NCBI RefSeq assembly: GCF_023499255.1
Contig: NZ_CP092183.1
Coordinates: 193,501 to 257,500 of the forward strand
Direction of reading: 5' to 3'
Length of the DNA: 64,000 nt
DNA from: Couchioplanes caeruleus
Lineage (GTDB): Bacteria; Actinomycetota; Actinomycetes; Mycobacteriales; Micromonosporaceae
Under the pieces are notes generated by a model. That model was given only the letters and a program-made list of their open reading frames with translations. It had not been told where the DNA came from and made no database searches. The first letter of the stretch is position 1. The number at the start of each line of letters is the position of its first letter. The translations under genes and the position numbers were made by a program. This document shows positions 30,911 to 39,507 of the stretch, one piece after another.

Positions 30911-31071
30911 GTGGATAACTTCTGTGGATAACTTTGGGGTCGTCGGGACGTTAGCTGGCGGTGACGTTCGTCGACGGGTGTCGGGTGGCTGAACGTACGA
31001 GGGGGCGGTGGCGAGTTCGGTGGGAAATTGACCCGGGACAGTGCCGTGTCGCCTGCCGTAGGGTCAGCGGC

Positions 31072-32502
31072 GTGCCTGAGTACAGCCCTTCGCTCCCCGA
31101 GTTCACGCGGTGGCCCTCGTTCCCTTTTGAGGGCGACATGCGGGTCAAGCGCCTGGCCGACCCCGTCGATGTCGAGCCCCCGCGGAGCGGTGAGGATGCC
31201 GGGGACTGCGTCGCCTGCAACACCTCTGACGAGTCGTACATCTGGGTCAGTGAGCGGTGGCGGGTGCGGGCGATGGACCGGCCGACCGGGCTGCCGATGG
31301 TCCTCATCCTGGAGTGCCGATCTCACCTCGACCTCGGCGACCTAACGAACCTGCTGGCCGCCGAGTTGGGGGTCATGACCGTACGCCTCGAGCGTGCGAT
31401 CCGCTCACTTGACGGGGTCGCGCGAGTCCACGTGAACCGTTGGGGTGATGGCTCCGCGCACCTGCACATGTGGTTCCTGGCGCGGCCCTACGGACGACTC
31501 CAGCTCCGTGGCACTTTCCTGTCGCTGTGGGACGACATCCTCCCCGTGATTCCCGAGGAGCAGTGGCGCGGGAACCTGGCCCTCGTGGCAGCGTGGCTCG
31601 CTGAGTTCGGCGGCCGTGCCATTGCCGAACCACCTCACATCCACTGGGAATCGCCGTCCACGTTCAGCAACGACGCCACCCTCTCCGGGGCTACGCGGAA
31701 TCAGGATGCGACGGACCCGGCCGAGCCGGCCGGCCAGAGCGACGCAAAAGGCACGACCGAGATACATCTCTCGAATGCTGCCGGCGAGATGTCCCAGGGA
31801 CGGCCGCAGACAGAAGGCGTGGAGGCGGCCGCCGATGAGCAAGCCGCAGGCGGAGATGCTGCGGCCAGGGGAAAGGTAGTCGAAGACGGGAAGGGAGTCG
31901 GCAATAGCCAACGCGGCGTCGGCGAGACCGAAGGTCGGAGTGCGTCGGCAGCCGGAACCGCGACCGAAGGTGGAAGCGTGCCGGGAGCCGGAAGCGCGAC
32001 CGAAGGTGGGAGCGCACCGGAAGGCGGAGCCAGGGCCGAAGGTGGGAGCGCGCCGGGAGCCGGAAGCGCGGCCGAAGCTGGGAGCGCACCGGAAGGCCGA
32101 GCCGCGGCCGAAGGTGGGAGCGCCGGGGAAAACGGCAGCGCCGACGAGCCTGGCATCTCCGCTCGAAGCGACGAAGCCGGAAACAACAGAACCGAGGCGG
32201 AGAGGGAAGATTCCGGCGAGGGAAGACCGGCGGGACAGGTTGGCCCCAACGAGCCGTCGAACCCCGGCACATCGCTTGGCCCGGCATCCCAGGACCGAGA
32301 CACGGCGGATCTCACCGACTCCGCTCGCCGTACATTCGACGAGGGTCAGACCCAGAACCTGACGGCTTACGCGAGGAACTTGAACCACCCCACGACGCCG
32401 GTCGCTCGTCCGGCCGAGCAGTCCGCATCGGCTACCGCTTCACCGGACCGGCCGACCGAGCTCTCCGCCGGAGACGACGGCGCTCAAGTCAGCGACGCCT
32501 GA
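31072..32502 (+). CDS. HIT-like superfamily protein with a repetitive C-terminal tail
   Basis: The first ~200 of 476 residues form a conserved-looking domain: a CVAC pair near residue 45, TGLPMVLILECRSHLDL, and VHVNRWGDGSAHLHMWFLAR, whose HLHMW resembles the histidine triad of HIT-type nucleotide-binding proteins, though only two histidines are visible. The remaining 270 residues are a Gly/Ala/Glu/Ser-rich tail with a 12-residue period (EGGSAPGAGSAA and variants), encoded by 36-bp repeats. The GTG start is chosen because the domain begins there; upstream codons run into the DnaA boxes. Its role is unknown. Confidence 0.7.
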   Translation: MPEYSPSLPEFTRWPSFPFEGDMRVKRLADPVDVEPPRSGEDAGDCVACNTSDESYIWVSERWRVRAMDRPTGLPMVLILECRSHLDLGDLTNLLAAELGVMTVRLERAIRSLDGVARVHVNRWGDGSAHLHMWFLARPYGRLQLRGTFLSLWDDILPVIPEEQWRGNLALVAAWLAEFGGRAIAEPPHIHWESPSTFSNDATLSGATRNQDATDPAEPAGQSDAKGTTEIHLSNAAGEMSQGRPQTEGVEAAADEQAAGGDAAARGKVVEDGKGVGNSQRGVGETEGRSASAAGTATEGGSVPGAGSATEGGSAPEGGARAEGGSAPGAGSAAEAGSAPEGRAAAEGGSAGENGSADEPGISARSDEAGNNRTEAEREDSGEGRPAGQVGPNEPSNPGTSLGPASQDRDTADLTDSARRTFDEGQTQNLTAYARNLNHPTTPVARPAEQSASATASPDRPTELSAGDDGAQVSDA

Positions 32503-32567
32503 GCGCATACGCCGAGGTCCGTGCCGCGCGAGCCGGGTCGCGCCGGCCGGTTGATGTCCTCAAGATG

Positions 32568-32870
32568 GGGACGCTCAGCCCGAGGAAGCTCGGACCCCGC
32601 AGGCTCAGCCCGCAGAAGCTCAGCCCGCTGAGGTTCGGACCGCGCAGGCTTGGCCTGCGGAGGCTCTGACCGCGGAGGTTCAGCCCGCGTAGGCACCGCC
32701 CGCGAAAGCTCAGCCCGTGGAGGCTCAGCCCGTGGAGGCTCAGCCCGTGGAGGCTCAGCCCGCGGAGGTTCGGACCGCGCAGGCTCAGCCCGCGCAGGCT
32801 CAAATGCGGGGATTCAAGGCGGGGAGGCTGAGACCGCGGAGGCTCAAGTCGCCGCCGCTCAAGCCAGCCA
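32568..32870. repeat. 15-bp tandem array
   Basis: About 20 units of a 15-bp motif, best copies GCTCAGCCCGTGGAG three times in a row near 32708-32755, degenerate toward the ends. It is open in several frames on both strands. It lies between the convergent HIT-like and Ddl-like genes; the remaining 32503-33013 sequence shows no gene. Confidence 0.85.
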
Positions 32871-33013
32871 ATCTTGATCCGCCCGGCTTGAGCCAACGAC
32901 ACCCGAACTCAAGAGACCCCACCAACCCCGGAAACAGTGAAGGGACAGCGCAGCCAGAGCCGAAGCTCAAGCAGCCCTACCCCACCACCCACGACACCCC
33001 GCGCCGGGATGAC

Positions 33014-33988
33014 TCACCCGCACCCACGGGCAATGGCCAGACCCACAACCTGAGACAGAACCTTCCCCAGGTCCAATCCCCCAGCCTGTACCGCCAACGG
33101 AAGCAGCGAGGTCTCCGTCATCCCCGGCGACACGTTCACCTCGAGCACATGCGCCACCCCCTCCGCGTCGACGATCAGATCGACCCGCGAGAGATCCCGC
33201 AGTCCGAGCGCCTCGTGCGCCGCCAAGGCCGTACTCGCCACGGACGATGCCACTGACGGAGACAGCCGGGCAGGCGTGTGCCACGTAGTCAGCCCGGCCG
33301 TGTACCGGGCCGCGTAGTCGTACACCCCGTTTCTCGGCACGATCTCCACGGCCGGGAGAGCGATCGGGCCGTCGCCCAGGTCGACGATCGAGACCGCGAC
33401 GTCCATGCCCGCCACGTACTTCTCCACGAGCGCCGTCGAGTGGTACGCGAAGCAGCCGACCATGGCCGCCGGGAGGGCCGTCGCCTCGCGGACGACGGAT
33501 GCTCCCAGGCCGGAGCCGCCCTGGGCCGGCTTCACCATCAGGGGCAGGCCGAGGCGGTCGGCGATCCGGTCGAGGACTGCCACCGCGCCGAGTTCCGAGA
33601 AGCGGTCGTGGGGCAGGGCCACCCAGTCCGGCGTACGGATGCCCTTTTCGCGCAGCATCGACTTGGCCGAGGGCTTGTCCCAGGCGAGGCGCGATGCCGA
33701 CGCCGAGCAACCGACGTACGGCACCCCGCACAGATCCAGCACGCCGCGCAGCGAACCGTCCTCGCCGGTTGCGCCGTGCAGCGCGATCACCACCGCGTCC
33801 GGAGGGTCCTCCTGGAGCGTCGGCAGCAGGGACACGTCCGCGTCGCGCATCTCCGCGGAGAGGCCCACCGCGCGCAGGGCGTCGAGGACGCGGCGGCCCG
33901 AGCGCAGGGAGACGTCGCGCTCGTACGAGAGGCCACCGGCGAGGACGAGGACATGCGGTTCTGTGGACGTACCCATGGATGTGATCAT
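33014..33988 (-). CDS. D-alanine--D-alanine ligase family ATP-grasp protein
   Basis: About 324 residues. The N-terminal VLAGGLSYERDVSLRSGRRV, ALHGATGEDGSLRGVLDLCG, the ATP-grasp core VKPAQGGSGLGASVV and VEKYVAGMDVAVSIV, and the metal/substrate end DLIVDAEGVAHVLEVNVSPGM followed by TETS match the Ddl family. It should ligate D-Ala to D-Ala or a similar D-amino acid pair for peptidoglycan, but a second canonical ddl normally sits elsewhere in actinobacteria, so this may be a specialised paralogue. The ATG overlaps the aminotransferase stop (ATGA), so the two are coupled. Confidence 0.83.
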   Translation of the reverse strand: MITSMGTSTEPHVLVLAGGLSYERDVSLRSGRRVLDALRAVGLSAEMRDADVSLLPTLQEDPPDAVVIALHGATGEDGSLRGVLDLCGVPYVGCSASASRLAWDKPSAKSMLREKGIRTPDWVALPHDRFSELGAVAVLDRIADRLGLPLMVKPAQGGSGLGASVVREATALPAAMVGCFAYHSTALVEKYVAGMDVAVSIVDLGDGPIALPAVEIVPRNGVYDYAARYTAGLTTWHTPARLSPSVASSVASTALAAHEALGLRDLSRVDLIVDAEGVAHVLEVNVSPGMTETSLLPLAVQAGGLDLGKVLSQVVGLAIARGCG

Positions 33989-35286
33989 GCCAAGTCGGGA
34001 CCGGGAGCGTCCGCGCCGGCCGGGCCACGACGGCGGTGCGGGGTCGTCGGGCCGAAGACCGCGCGCATCGCGAGCTCCTGCTCCATCACCCCGGCCAGCC
34101 GGCGTACGCCCTCGCGGATGCGGTCCGGAGCCGGGAACGAGAAGTTGAGCCGCAGATTCTCGGTGCCCGTGCCATCGGCGTAGAAGCCCGTGCCCGGCAC
34201 GTACGCGACCCGCGCGGCGATGGCGCGCGGCATCATCGCCTTCGAGTCGAGGCCCTCGGGGAGCGTCGCCCACACGAACAGGCCGCCGTCCGGCCGCGTC
34301 CAGGTGGTGCCCGCCGGCATCAGATCCTCGAGCGCGTCGAGCAGGGCGTCGCGGCGCTCGCGGTAGATCTCGCGGTACGTCTTGATCTGCTCGCGCCACG
34401 GCATGGTGGACAGGTACTGCGTCACGGCGCCCTGGGCGAACGCGCTCGGGCACAGGATGTTCGCCTCGGACGCCATGACCAGCTTTTCGCGTACGGCATG
34501 GGGAGCCAGAATCCACCCGACCCGCAGCCCCGGCGCGAAGGTCTTGGAGAACGTGCTCAGGTAGAACACGCCCTCGCGGCGGCGGGCGCGCAGCGGCCGC
34601 GGCGCCTCGCCCTCGAAGCTGAGCATTCCGTACGGGTCGTCCTCGACCACCAGCAGCCCGTGGCGCTCGCAGATGTCGAGGATCTGCTCCCGGCGCTCCT
34701 CGGTCAGCGTGACGCCGGCCGGGTTCTGGTACGTCGGGATGGTGTAGAGGAACTTGGCCCTCCCACCTGCCTCTGCTATCGCTGCCTCCAGAGCAGCCGG
34801 CACGAGCCCGTCGGCGTCCATGGCGATGTGCCGCACCTGTGCCTGGGCGGCCTGGAACACGCCGAGTGCGCCGACGTACGTCGGCCCCTCGGCGAGCACC
34901 ACGTCGCCCGGGTCCAGGAACAGCCGCGCCACCAGGTCGAGGGCCTGCTGACCGCCGACGGTCACCACCACGTCGTCCGGGGATGCGCCGTTCGAGGCGT
35001 CGATGCCGGAGAGCGTCATGACCTCGCAGATGCGTTCACGGAGCTCGACCGTGCCCTGCCCGATGCCGTACTGAAGGCTGGTCGTGCCCATGTCGGTGGC
35101 AAGCTTGCTCATCATCTCGCCGACCGCGTCCAGTGGCAGCGCCGCGATGTACGGCGACCCGCCGGCCAGCGACACCACTTCGGGACGGCTGGCGACGGCG
35201 AAGAGGGCGCGGATCTCGGAGGTCGTCATCCCGCGGACCCGTCGCGCATAGCGATCGGTGTAATCGTCTTGGGTCGTGCCGGTCAT
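33985..35286 (-). CDS. PLP-dependent aminotransferase (fold type I, class I/II)
   Basis: 433 residues. SLAGGSPYIAALPLDAVGEM, LQYGIGQGTVELRERI, VGGQQALDLVARLFLDPGD, TIPTYQNPAGVTL and the PLP lysine in YLSTFSKTFAPGLRVGW identify a type I aminotransferase of the 2-aminoadipate/KAT II-like subgroup. GAGGTGAAG precedes the ATG as ribosome binding site. Coupling with a Ddl-like ligase suggests the pair acts on the same amino acid, possibly a D-amino acid route into the wall, which is inference. A non-enzymatic N-terminal wHTH, as in MocR regulators, is absent. Confidence 0.88.
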   Translation of the reverse strand: MTGTTQDDYTDRYARRVRGMTTSEIRALFAVASRPEVVSLAGGSPYIAALPLDAVGEMMSKLATDMGTTSLQYGIGQGTVELRERICEVMTLSGIDASNGASPDDVVVTVGGQQALDLVARLFLDPGDVVLAEGPTYVGALGVFQAAQAQVRHIAMDADGLVPAALEAAIAEAGGRAKFLYTIPTYQNPAGVTLTEERREQILDICERHGLLVVEDDPYGMLSFEGEAPRPLRARRREGVFYLSTFSKTFAPGLRVGWILAPHAVREKLVMASEANILCPSAFAQGAVTQYLSTMPWREQIKTYREIYRERRDALLDALEDLMPAGTTWTRPDGGLFVWATLPEGLDSKAMMPRAIAARVAYVPGTGFYADGTGTENLRLNFSFPAPDRIREGVRRLAGVMEQELAMRAVFGPTTPHRRRGPAGADAPGPDLA

Positions 35287-35577
35287 GGAGCTTCACCTCG
35301 TCCGGTAGCTGGGCACATCGGCGTCCATGCTAGACGCGGGACTCATGGGACAGCTGTTTCTATTCACAGCGCGGGACGGCTTGCGTCCACAGCGCCGGCC
35401 CGCCGCGGCCGCGGCCGCGGTGTTCACTCACCTCGGCCACCCACCCGATGGAGTCCGATCCGCTCCCGTTCAAGCCGATTGCGGCGTAGGATCCGTCCGG
35501 GGGCGCGGACGAGCACGTGAACAGGACCGTGCCGCGGAGTCCGGAAACGCTCATCGACACCATCAAGGGGTCCCGCC

Positions 35578-36243
35578 ATGTCGCGACGCCTGGTCAATCT
35601 GACCCTCGACACTCTCGAGGACCTGCCCCGTCCGTGCCGGGCCTGCGTCTACTGGGAGCTGGACCCGGTTTCCGCCGAGCGCGCCTGCGCCTCCGGTGAT
35701 CCGGCGCTCGAGAAGGAAGCCTGGGTGTCGCAGACCCTGCTCGAGTGGGGGTCGTGCGGCAAGCTCGCGTACGTCGACGGCATGCCGGCCGGCTTCGTCA
35801 TGTTCGCGCCACCCGCGTACGTCCCCCGGTCGATGGCGTTCCCCACCTCGCCGGTCAGCGCCGACGCCGCCCTGCTGATGACCGCGCACGTCGTGCCCGC
35901 GTTCGCGGGTGGCGGGCTGGGCCGGATGCTCGTGCAGGGCGTCGCCCGCGACCTGACGAAGCGGGGCGTGAAGGCGATCGAGGCCTTCGGCGACGCGAAG
36001 TTCGGGGAGGCCGGCGAAGGTGAGGAAGGCTGCGTCGCGCCGGTCGACTTCTTCCTGTCGGTCGGCTTCAAGACGGTACGCCCGCATCCCCGGTATCCGC
36101 GGTTGCGGCTGGAGCTGCGTACCGCGCTGTCGTGGAAGTCGGACGTCGAGTACGCGCTGGAGAAGCTGCTCGGGTCGATGAGCCCGGACGCCCTCCTGCG
36201 CCCGGTCCGCCCGGCCGCAGCGACGCGGTCCACCCCCAGCTGA
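35578..36243 (+). CDS. GNAT-family N-acetyltransferase
   Basis: 221 residues. The acetyl-CoA loop region reads MTAHVVPAFAGGGLGRMLVQ followed by GVARDLTKRGVKAIEAFG, a GNAT core. The N-terminus carries LPRPCRACVYWELDP, a CxxC pair that may bind metal. AAGGGG precedes the ATG. It lies divergent from the aminotransferase and convergent with cwlM, in the place occupied by Rv3916c-type genes near trxA/parB in other actinobacteria. The substrate is unknown. Confidence 0.8.
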   Translation: MSRRLVNLTLDTLEDLPRPCRACVYWELDPVSAERACASGDPALEKEAWVSQTLLEWGSCGKLAYVDGMPAGFVMFAPPAYVPRSMAFPTSPVSADAALLMTAHVVPAFAGGGLGRMLVQGVARDLTKRGVKAIEAFGDAKFGEAGEGEEGCVAPVDFFLSVGFKTVRPHPRYPRLRLELRTALSWKSDVEYALEKLLGSMSPDALLRPVRPAAATRSTPS

Positions 36244-36315
36244 GTCTGGCGAACGCTTCCGGCTCACCACCCGAGCAGACGGCGCCAACCGCGCGCCGAG
36301 TAACCCGAGCCGGCC

Positions 36316-36465
36316 CCGCCGAGACGGACCGAGCCCGCCGCCGCCGAGGCGGACAGAACACGCCGCTGCCGAGGCGGACAGAGCCGGCCCCGCCGAGGCG
36401 GACAGAGCCGGCCCCGCCGAGGCGAACCGAGCCCGCCCCCGCCGAGGCGAACCGACCCCGGCGGA
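36316..36465. repeat. 24-25-bp tandem array
   Basis: About six units around GCCGAGGCGGACAGAGCC (starts at 36343, 36368, 36392, 36416, 36441). It fills the gap between convergent genes; the rest of 36244-36690 has no gene. Confidence 0.8.
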
Positions 36466-36690
36466 CCAAGCCCCTCGCGCCGACGCTGACCGCCCCAGGC
36501 AGCCCAAGCAGCCCACGCCGAGGCGAACCGGCCCCGGTGGACTGAGCCGCTCACGCCGAACCGAACCGGCCCCAGCGGATCGAGCCGACTACTCGAAGGC
36601 GGACCGGCCGGGAACAGACCTGACGAACCGCCCCCTTGAGCGGACCCAGCTGATCACCCGGCTGACCGCCCCAAGGCCGACAACGACACG

Positions 36691-36721
36691 AAAACGGCGG
36701 CCCCGTCCGGGACCGCCGTTT
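36691..36721 (-). terminator. Intrinsic terminator of cwlM
   Basis: On the minus strand AAACGGCGG and CCGCCGTTT pair over a GC-rich 12-base loop, followed by TTCGTG with the stem itself ending in TTTT. It starts 19 bases after the cwlM stop. Confidence 0.85.
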
Positions 36722-36731
36722 CACATGAAAC
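36718..36731. promoter_or_regulatory. Near-consensus parS site overlapping the cwlM terminator
   Basis: GTTTCACATGAAAC has one central change (CACATG for CACGTG). Its first four bases belong to the terminator stem. Confidence 0.55.
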
Positions 36732-36739
36732 CAACGTCG

Positions 36740-37891
36740 TCAGGAATTGCGGGACGCCAGCGCCAGCCGCAGCTGCCGTACGTCGATCGACCCGGTCGGG
36801 ACGTCCGCCTCCACCGGGTAGTACATGCGCTGCACCGCCGCCAGCACCGCCTCGACGATCTGCTCCCGGAACAGCGGGTCGATCAGCCGCTCCCGGTCGA
36901 CCGGCGACGTCAGATAACCCAGCTCCACCCGCACGGCCGGCATCCGGGTGAACCGCAGCAGCTCCCAGGTCTTCGCGTGGATGCGGCAGTCGCGCATGCC
37001 CGTACGGACGACGACCTCCCGCTGCACCAGGTTGGCGAGCCGCTCCCCCACCGTCGACGTGACGCCGTTGCCGGTGCCGTAGTGGTACGTCGCGACGCCA
37101 TCCGCGGCCGGGTTGTCGTGCCCGTCGAGGTGGAGCGAGATGAGCAGGTCGGCGCCGAGGCTGTTGGCGAGGGCCGCGCGTTCCTGGCCGGTCATCGACT
37201 GGGCCGGGGACGGGCCGCGGGTCAGGTGCACCCGCATGCCGGCCGCCGCGAGCCGGCCCTCGAGCCGGGTGGCGATGTCGAAGGCCAGGTCGGCCTCCGT
37301 CCAGCGGAGCTGCCCGTCGGGCACGACCACGCCCAGGTCGTCGGGGCCGCCGTGGCCGGGGTCGATGACGATCGTCTTGCCGACCAGGCTGGAGCCGGAC
37401 TGGCGGAACGCCTCGGCCTCGCGCAGCCAGTTGGGACGGCCGCCGACGACCTTGCGGCCGAGCCGGCGCAGCGCCTTCATGGTCTGCGGGCCGCAGGAGC
37501 CGTCCGGGGTCAGGCCGACCTCGCGCTGGAACTGGGCGACCGCCCGAGCCGTGCGCGGACCGTAGATGCCGTCGGCGCGGCCGGTGTCGAAACCCATCTC
37601 GAGCAGCCGCTCCTGCAGCGTCCGGACGTCCTCGCCGACCAGCGACGTCGGCACGGAGTGGAAGAGGGTCCGCGCCCCGAGCTTCCACCGCGCCCCGTCC
37701 AGCGCCGACCAGGTCTCGGGGCCGACGAGACCGTCGACACCCAGCCCGCGGCTCTGCTGGAAAGCCCGTACGGCGGTCTCGGTCGCCGGGTCGAACTCGG
37801 TCCCGCCGGTGTCCAGCAGGTCGAGCCCGACCAGGATCGAGCGGATCTCCTCGACGGCCGGTCCGGTGTCTCCACGTCGGATCGAACGCAC
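36740..37891 (-). CDS. cwlM: N-acetylmuramoyl-L-alanine amidase-like protein CwlM
   Basis: About 383 residues, no signal peptide. Two peptidoglycan-binding domains (about 1-65 and 78-148; FQQSRGLGVDGLVGPETW and FQREVGLTPDGSCGPQTM) precede an Amidase_3 domain with H180 in IDPGHGG, a zinc glutamate in WTEADLAFDIA, SLHLDGH and the catalytic-position glutamate in VRVELGY. In mycobacteria CwlM is a cytoplasmic phosphoprotein that activates MurA rather than cutting peptidoglycan. The GTG start is chosen because AGGGAG lies 6 bases before it; a TTG 14 codons upstream is the alternative. Position next to trxA/trxB matches Rv3915. Confidence 0.92.
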   Translation of the reverse strand: MRSIRRGDTGPAVEEIRSILVGLDLLDTGGTEFDPATETAVRAFQQSRGLGVDGLVGPETWSALDGARWKLGARTLFHSVPTSLVGEDVRTLQERLLEMGFDTGRADGIYGPRTARAVAQFQREVGLTPDGSCGPQTMKALRRLGRKVVGGRPNWLREAEAFRQSGSSLVGKTIVIDPGHGGPDDLGVVVPDGQLRWTEADLAFDIATRLEGRLAAAGMRVHLTRGPSPAQSMTGQERAALANSLGADLLISLHLDGHDNPAADGVATYHYGTGNGVTSTVGERLANLVQREVVVRTGMRDCRIHAKTWELLRFTRMPAVRVELGYLTSPVDRERLIDPLFREQIVEAVLAAVQRMYYPVEADVPTGSIDVRQLRLALASRNS

Positions 37892-38023
37892 GCGCGGCTC
37901 CCTAACAACTGAGGGGGGTAGTGCTGAGGGCAACTCCCGGAGCGTACTCCCCGGGGTCTGACTTGGCCCGGCGGCGACGGGCGCTCCGTGCGGGGAATCA
38001 CGCAGGGGTGGAACGACAAAGAG

Positions 38024-38057
38024 TGACGCCCCGCATTCCGATGAATGCGGGGCGTCA
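38024..38057 (-). terminator. Intrinsic terminator of trxA
   Basis: A perfect 14-bp stem TGACGCCCCGCATT / AATGCGGGGCGTCA with a 6-base loop lies 12 bases after the trxA stop, followed on the minus strand by CTCTTTG. Confidence 0.88.
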
Positions 38058-38068
38058 TGCCGCCTGCG

Positions 38069-38392
38069 TCAGAGCGCGGACTCGATGAAGGAGACCAGCG
38101 CGCCCTTGGGCTTCGCGCCGGCGACCGAGTTGACCGGCTCGCCGCCCTTGAACAGGGTGAGGGTCGGCACCGACATCACCCGGTAGGCCCGGGCCGTCTC
38201 CGGGTTCTCGTCGATGTTGACCTTCACGATCTCGACCTTGTCACCCATCTCGGTGGCGATCTCCGCCAGCAGCGGGTCGACCTTCTTGCACGGTGCGCAC
38301 CACTCGGCCCAGAAGTCGACAAGGACGACCTTGTCGGACTGCAGCACGTCACTGGCGAAGGTGGCGTCGGTGACGGCCTTGGTTGCTCCCAC
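38069..38392 (-). CDS. trxA: Thioredoxin
   Basis: 107 residues, single thioredoxin fold. The active site is WCAPC (C32, C35) in VDFWAEWCAPCKKVDPLL, with Ala in place of the usual Gly; the cis-proline loop is SVPTLTLFKGG. It reduces cytoplasmic disulfides with electrons from the adjacent thioredoxin reductase. The short gap to trxB suggests one transcript. Confidence 0.96.
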   Translation of the reverse strand: MGATKAVTDATFASDVLQSDKVVLVDFWAEWCAPCKKVDPLLAEIATEMGDKVEIVKVNIDENPETARAYRVMSVPTLTLFKGGEPVNSVAGAKPKGALVSFIESAL

Positions 38393-38406
38393 TAGGACCT
38401 CCTGGT

Positions 38407-39366
38407 TTACAGCTCGACGAAAGATGCGATGAAGCGCTCGGCGTCCAGCGCGGCCGCGCAGCCGGTGCCGGCGGCGGTGATGGCCTGACGGTAGGTGTGG
38501 TCGACGAGGTCACCGGCGGCGAACACGCCGGGGACGTTGGTGCGGGTGCTCGGGTGGTCGACCTTCACGTAACCCTCGTCGTCCAGCTCGACCTGCCCCT
38601 TGAACAGCTCGCTGCGCGGGTCGTGGCCGATCGCGACGAACACGCCGGTGACGTCGAGCACCTTGGTCTCGCCGGTCTGCACGTTGCGCAGCCGGGCGCC
38701 GGCCACCTTGCCGTCGGCGCCGAGCACCTCCTCGACGACGGAGTTCCACTCGACCTTGATCTTCTCGTTGTTCATCGCGCGCAGCTGCATCACCTTGCTC
38801 GCGCGGAACGAGTCGCGCCGGTGCACGATCGTCACGGTCTCGGCGAACCGCGTCAGGAAGGTGGCCTCCTCCATCGCGGAGTCGCCACCGCCGACCACGA
38901 TGATGTGCTGGCCGCGGAAGAAGAAGCCGTCACAGGTGGCACAGGACGAGACGCCGTGGCCGAGCAGCTCCTGCTCGCCGGCGACGCCCAGCGGCCGCCA
39001 CGCGGAACCGGTGGAGAGGATCACCGCGCGGGAGAAGTACTCCTTCTCACCGACCCAGACGGTCTTGAGTCCCTCGGTGCCGGCCTCGGTGGGCTTGTCG
39101 GTCAGCTCGACCCGGGTGACGTCGTCGGTGATGAACTCGGCGCCGAACCGCTCGGCTTGCTTACGCATGTTGTCCATGAGCTCGGGGCCCATGATGCCCT
39201 CGGGGTGTCCCGGGAAGTTCTCCACCTCGGTGGTGGTCATGAGCGCGCCGCCGGACTGCACGCCCTCGATGACGAGCGGCTTGAGGTTGGCCCGGGCCGC
39301 GTAGAGCGCCGCGGTATATCCGGACGGTCCCGAGCCGATGATGATCAGGTTTCGGACCTCGTCCAC
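38407..39366 (-). CDS. trxB: Thioredoxin reductase
   Basis: 319 residues from the GTG that gives [25 protein letters not shown] lies 6 bases upstream of it. FAD loop GSGPSG is at 11-16, the redox pair is CATC (C142, C145), the NADPH loop is [17 protein letters not shown], and the second FAD motif is [20 protein letters not shown]. It transfers electrons from NADPH to thioredoxin. A 14-codon upstream extension is open but unlikely. Confidence 0.97.
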   Translation of the reverse strand: MDEVRNLIIIGSGPSGYTAALYAARANLKPLVIEGVQSGGALMTTTEVENFPGHPEGIMGPELMDNMRKQAERFGAEFITDDVTRVELTDKPTEAGTEGLKTVWVGEKEYFSRAVILSTGSAWRPLGVAGEQELLGHGVSSCATCDGFFFRGQHIIVVGGGDSAMEEATFLTRFAETVTIVHRRDSFRASKVMQLRAMNNEKIKVEWNSVVEEVLGADGKVAGARLRNVQTGETKVLDVTGVFVAIGHDPRSELFKGQVELDDEGYVKVDHPSTRTNVPGVFAAGDLVDHTYRQAITAAGTGCAAALDAERFIASFVEL

Positions 39367-39507
39367 TGCCGACTCCTCAGTCTGGGTTCGCCGACTCACC
39401 GGCGACATCGCACGCTAGAACGTCATGGTAGGAGAGCAACATTCCCCGGCGTCACAGCCTTGTGGGCCGCGGCATAGTAAGGGTGCTCACGCTCCCCGGA
39501 TGTGCGC

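Larger units (their letters stand above)
30762..30931. promoter_or_regulatory. Cluster of four DnaA boxes outside oriC
   Basis: GTATCCACA at 30762 and 30854 (one mismatch each) and two perfect reverse boxes TGTGGATAA at 30910-30918 and 30923-30931, 13 bp apart. Two perfect parS sites lie between them. The cluster ends about 140 bp upstream of the HIT-like gene. Confidence 0.75.
27694..31071. other. 3.4-kb gene-poor region carrying the parS cluster
   Basis: No open frame on either strand has gene-like codon bias, a ribosome binding site with coding continuity, or recognisable protein motifs. Composition looks less GC-rich than the flanking genes. It holds six parS-type sites, a cluster of DnaA boxes at its right end, and the second copy of the 52-bp repeat. 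I interpret it as the principal centromere region, perhaps built on decayed genes. Confidence 0.75.

Noticed and set aside
31429..31441. TCCACGTGAAC in the HIT-like gene as a parS site
   Set aside because: Only one half matches the parS palindrome; too many mismatches.
32489..32902. Minus-strand frame resembling a pentapeptide-repeat protein (NLRGLSLHGLSLHG)
   Set aside because: It is the translation of a 15-bp DNA tandem array that is equally open in other frames on both strands; the A(D/N)LXX core is not followed and there is no start context.
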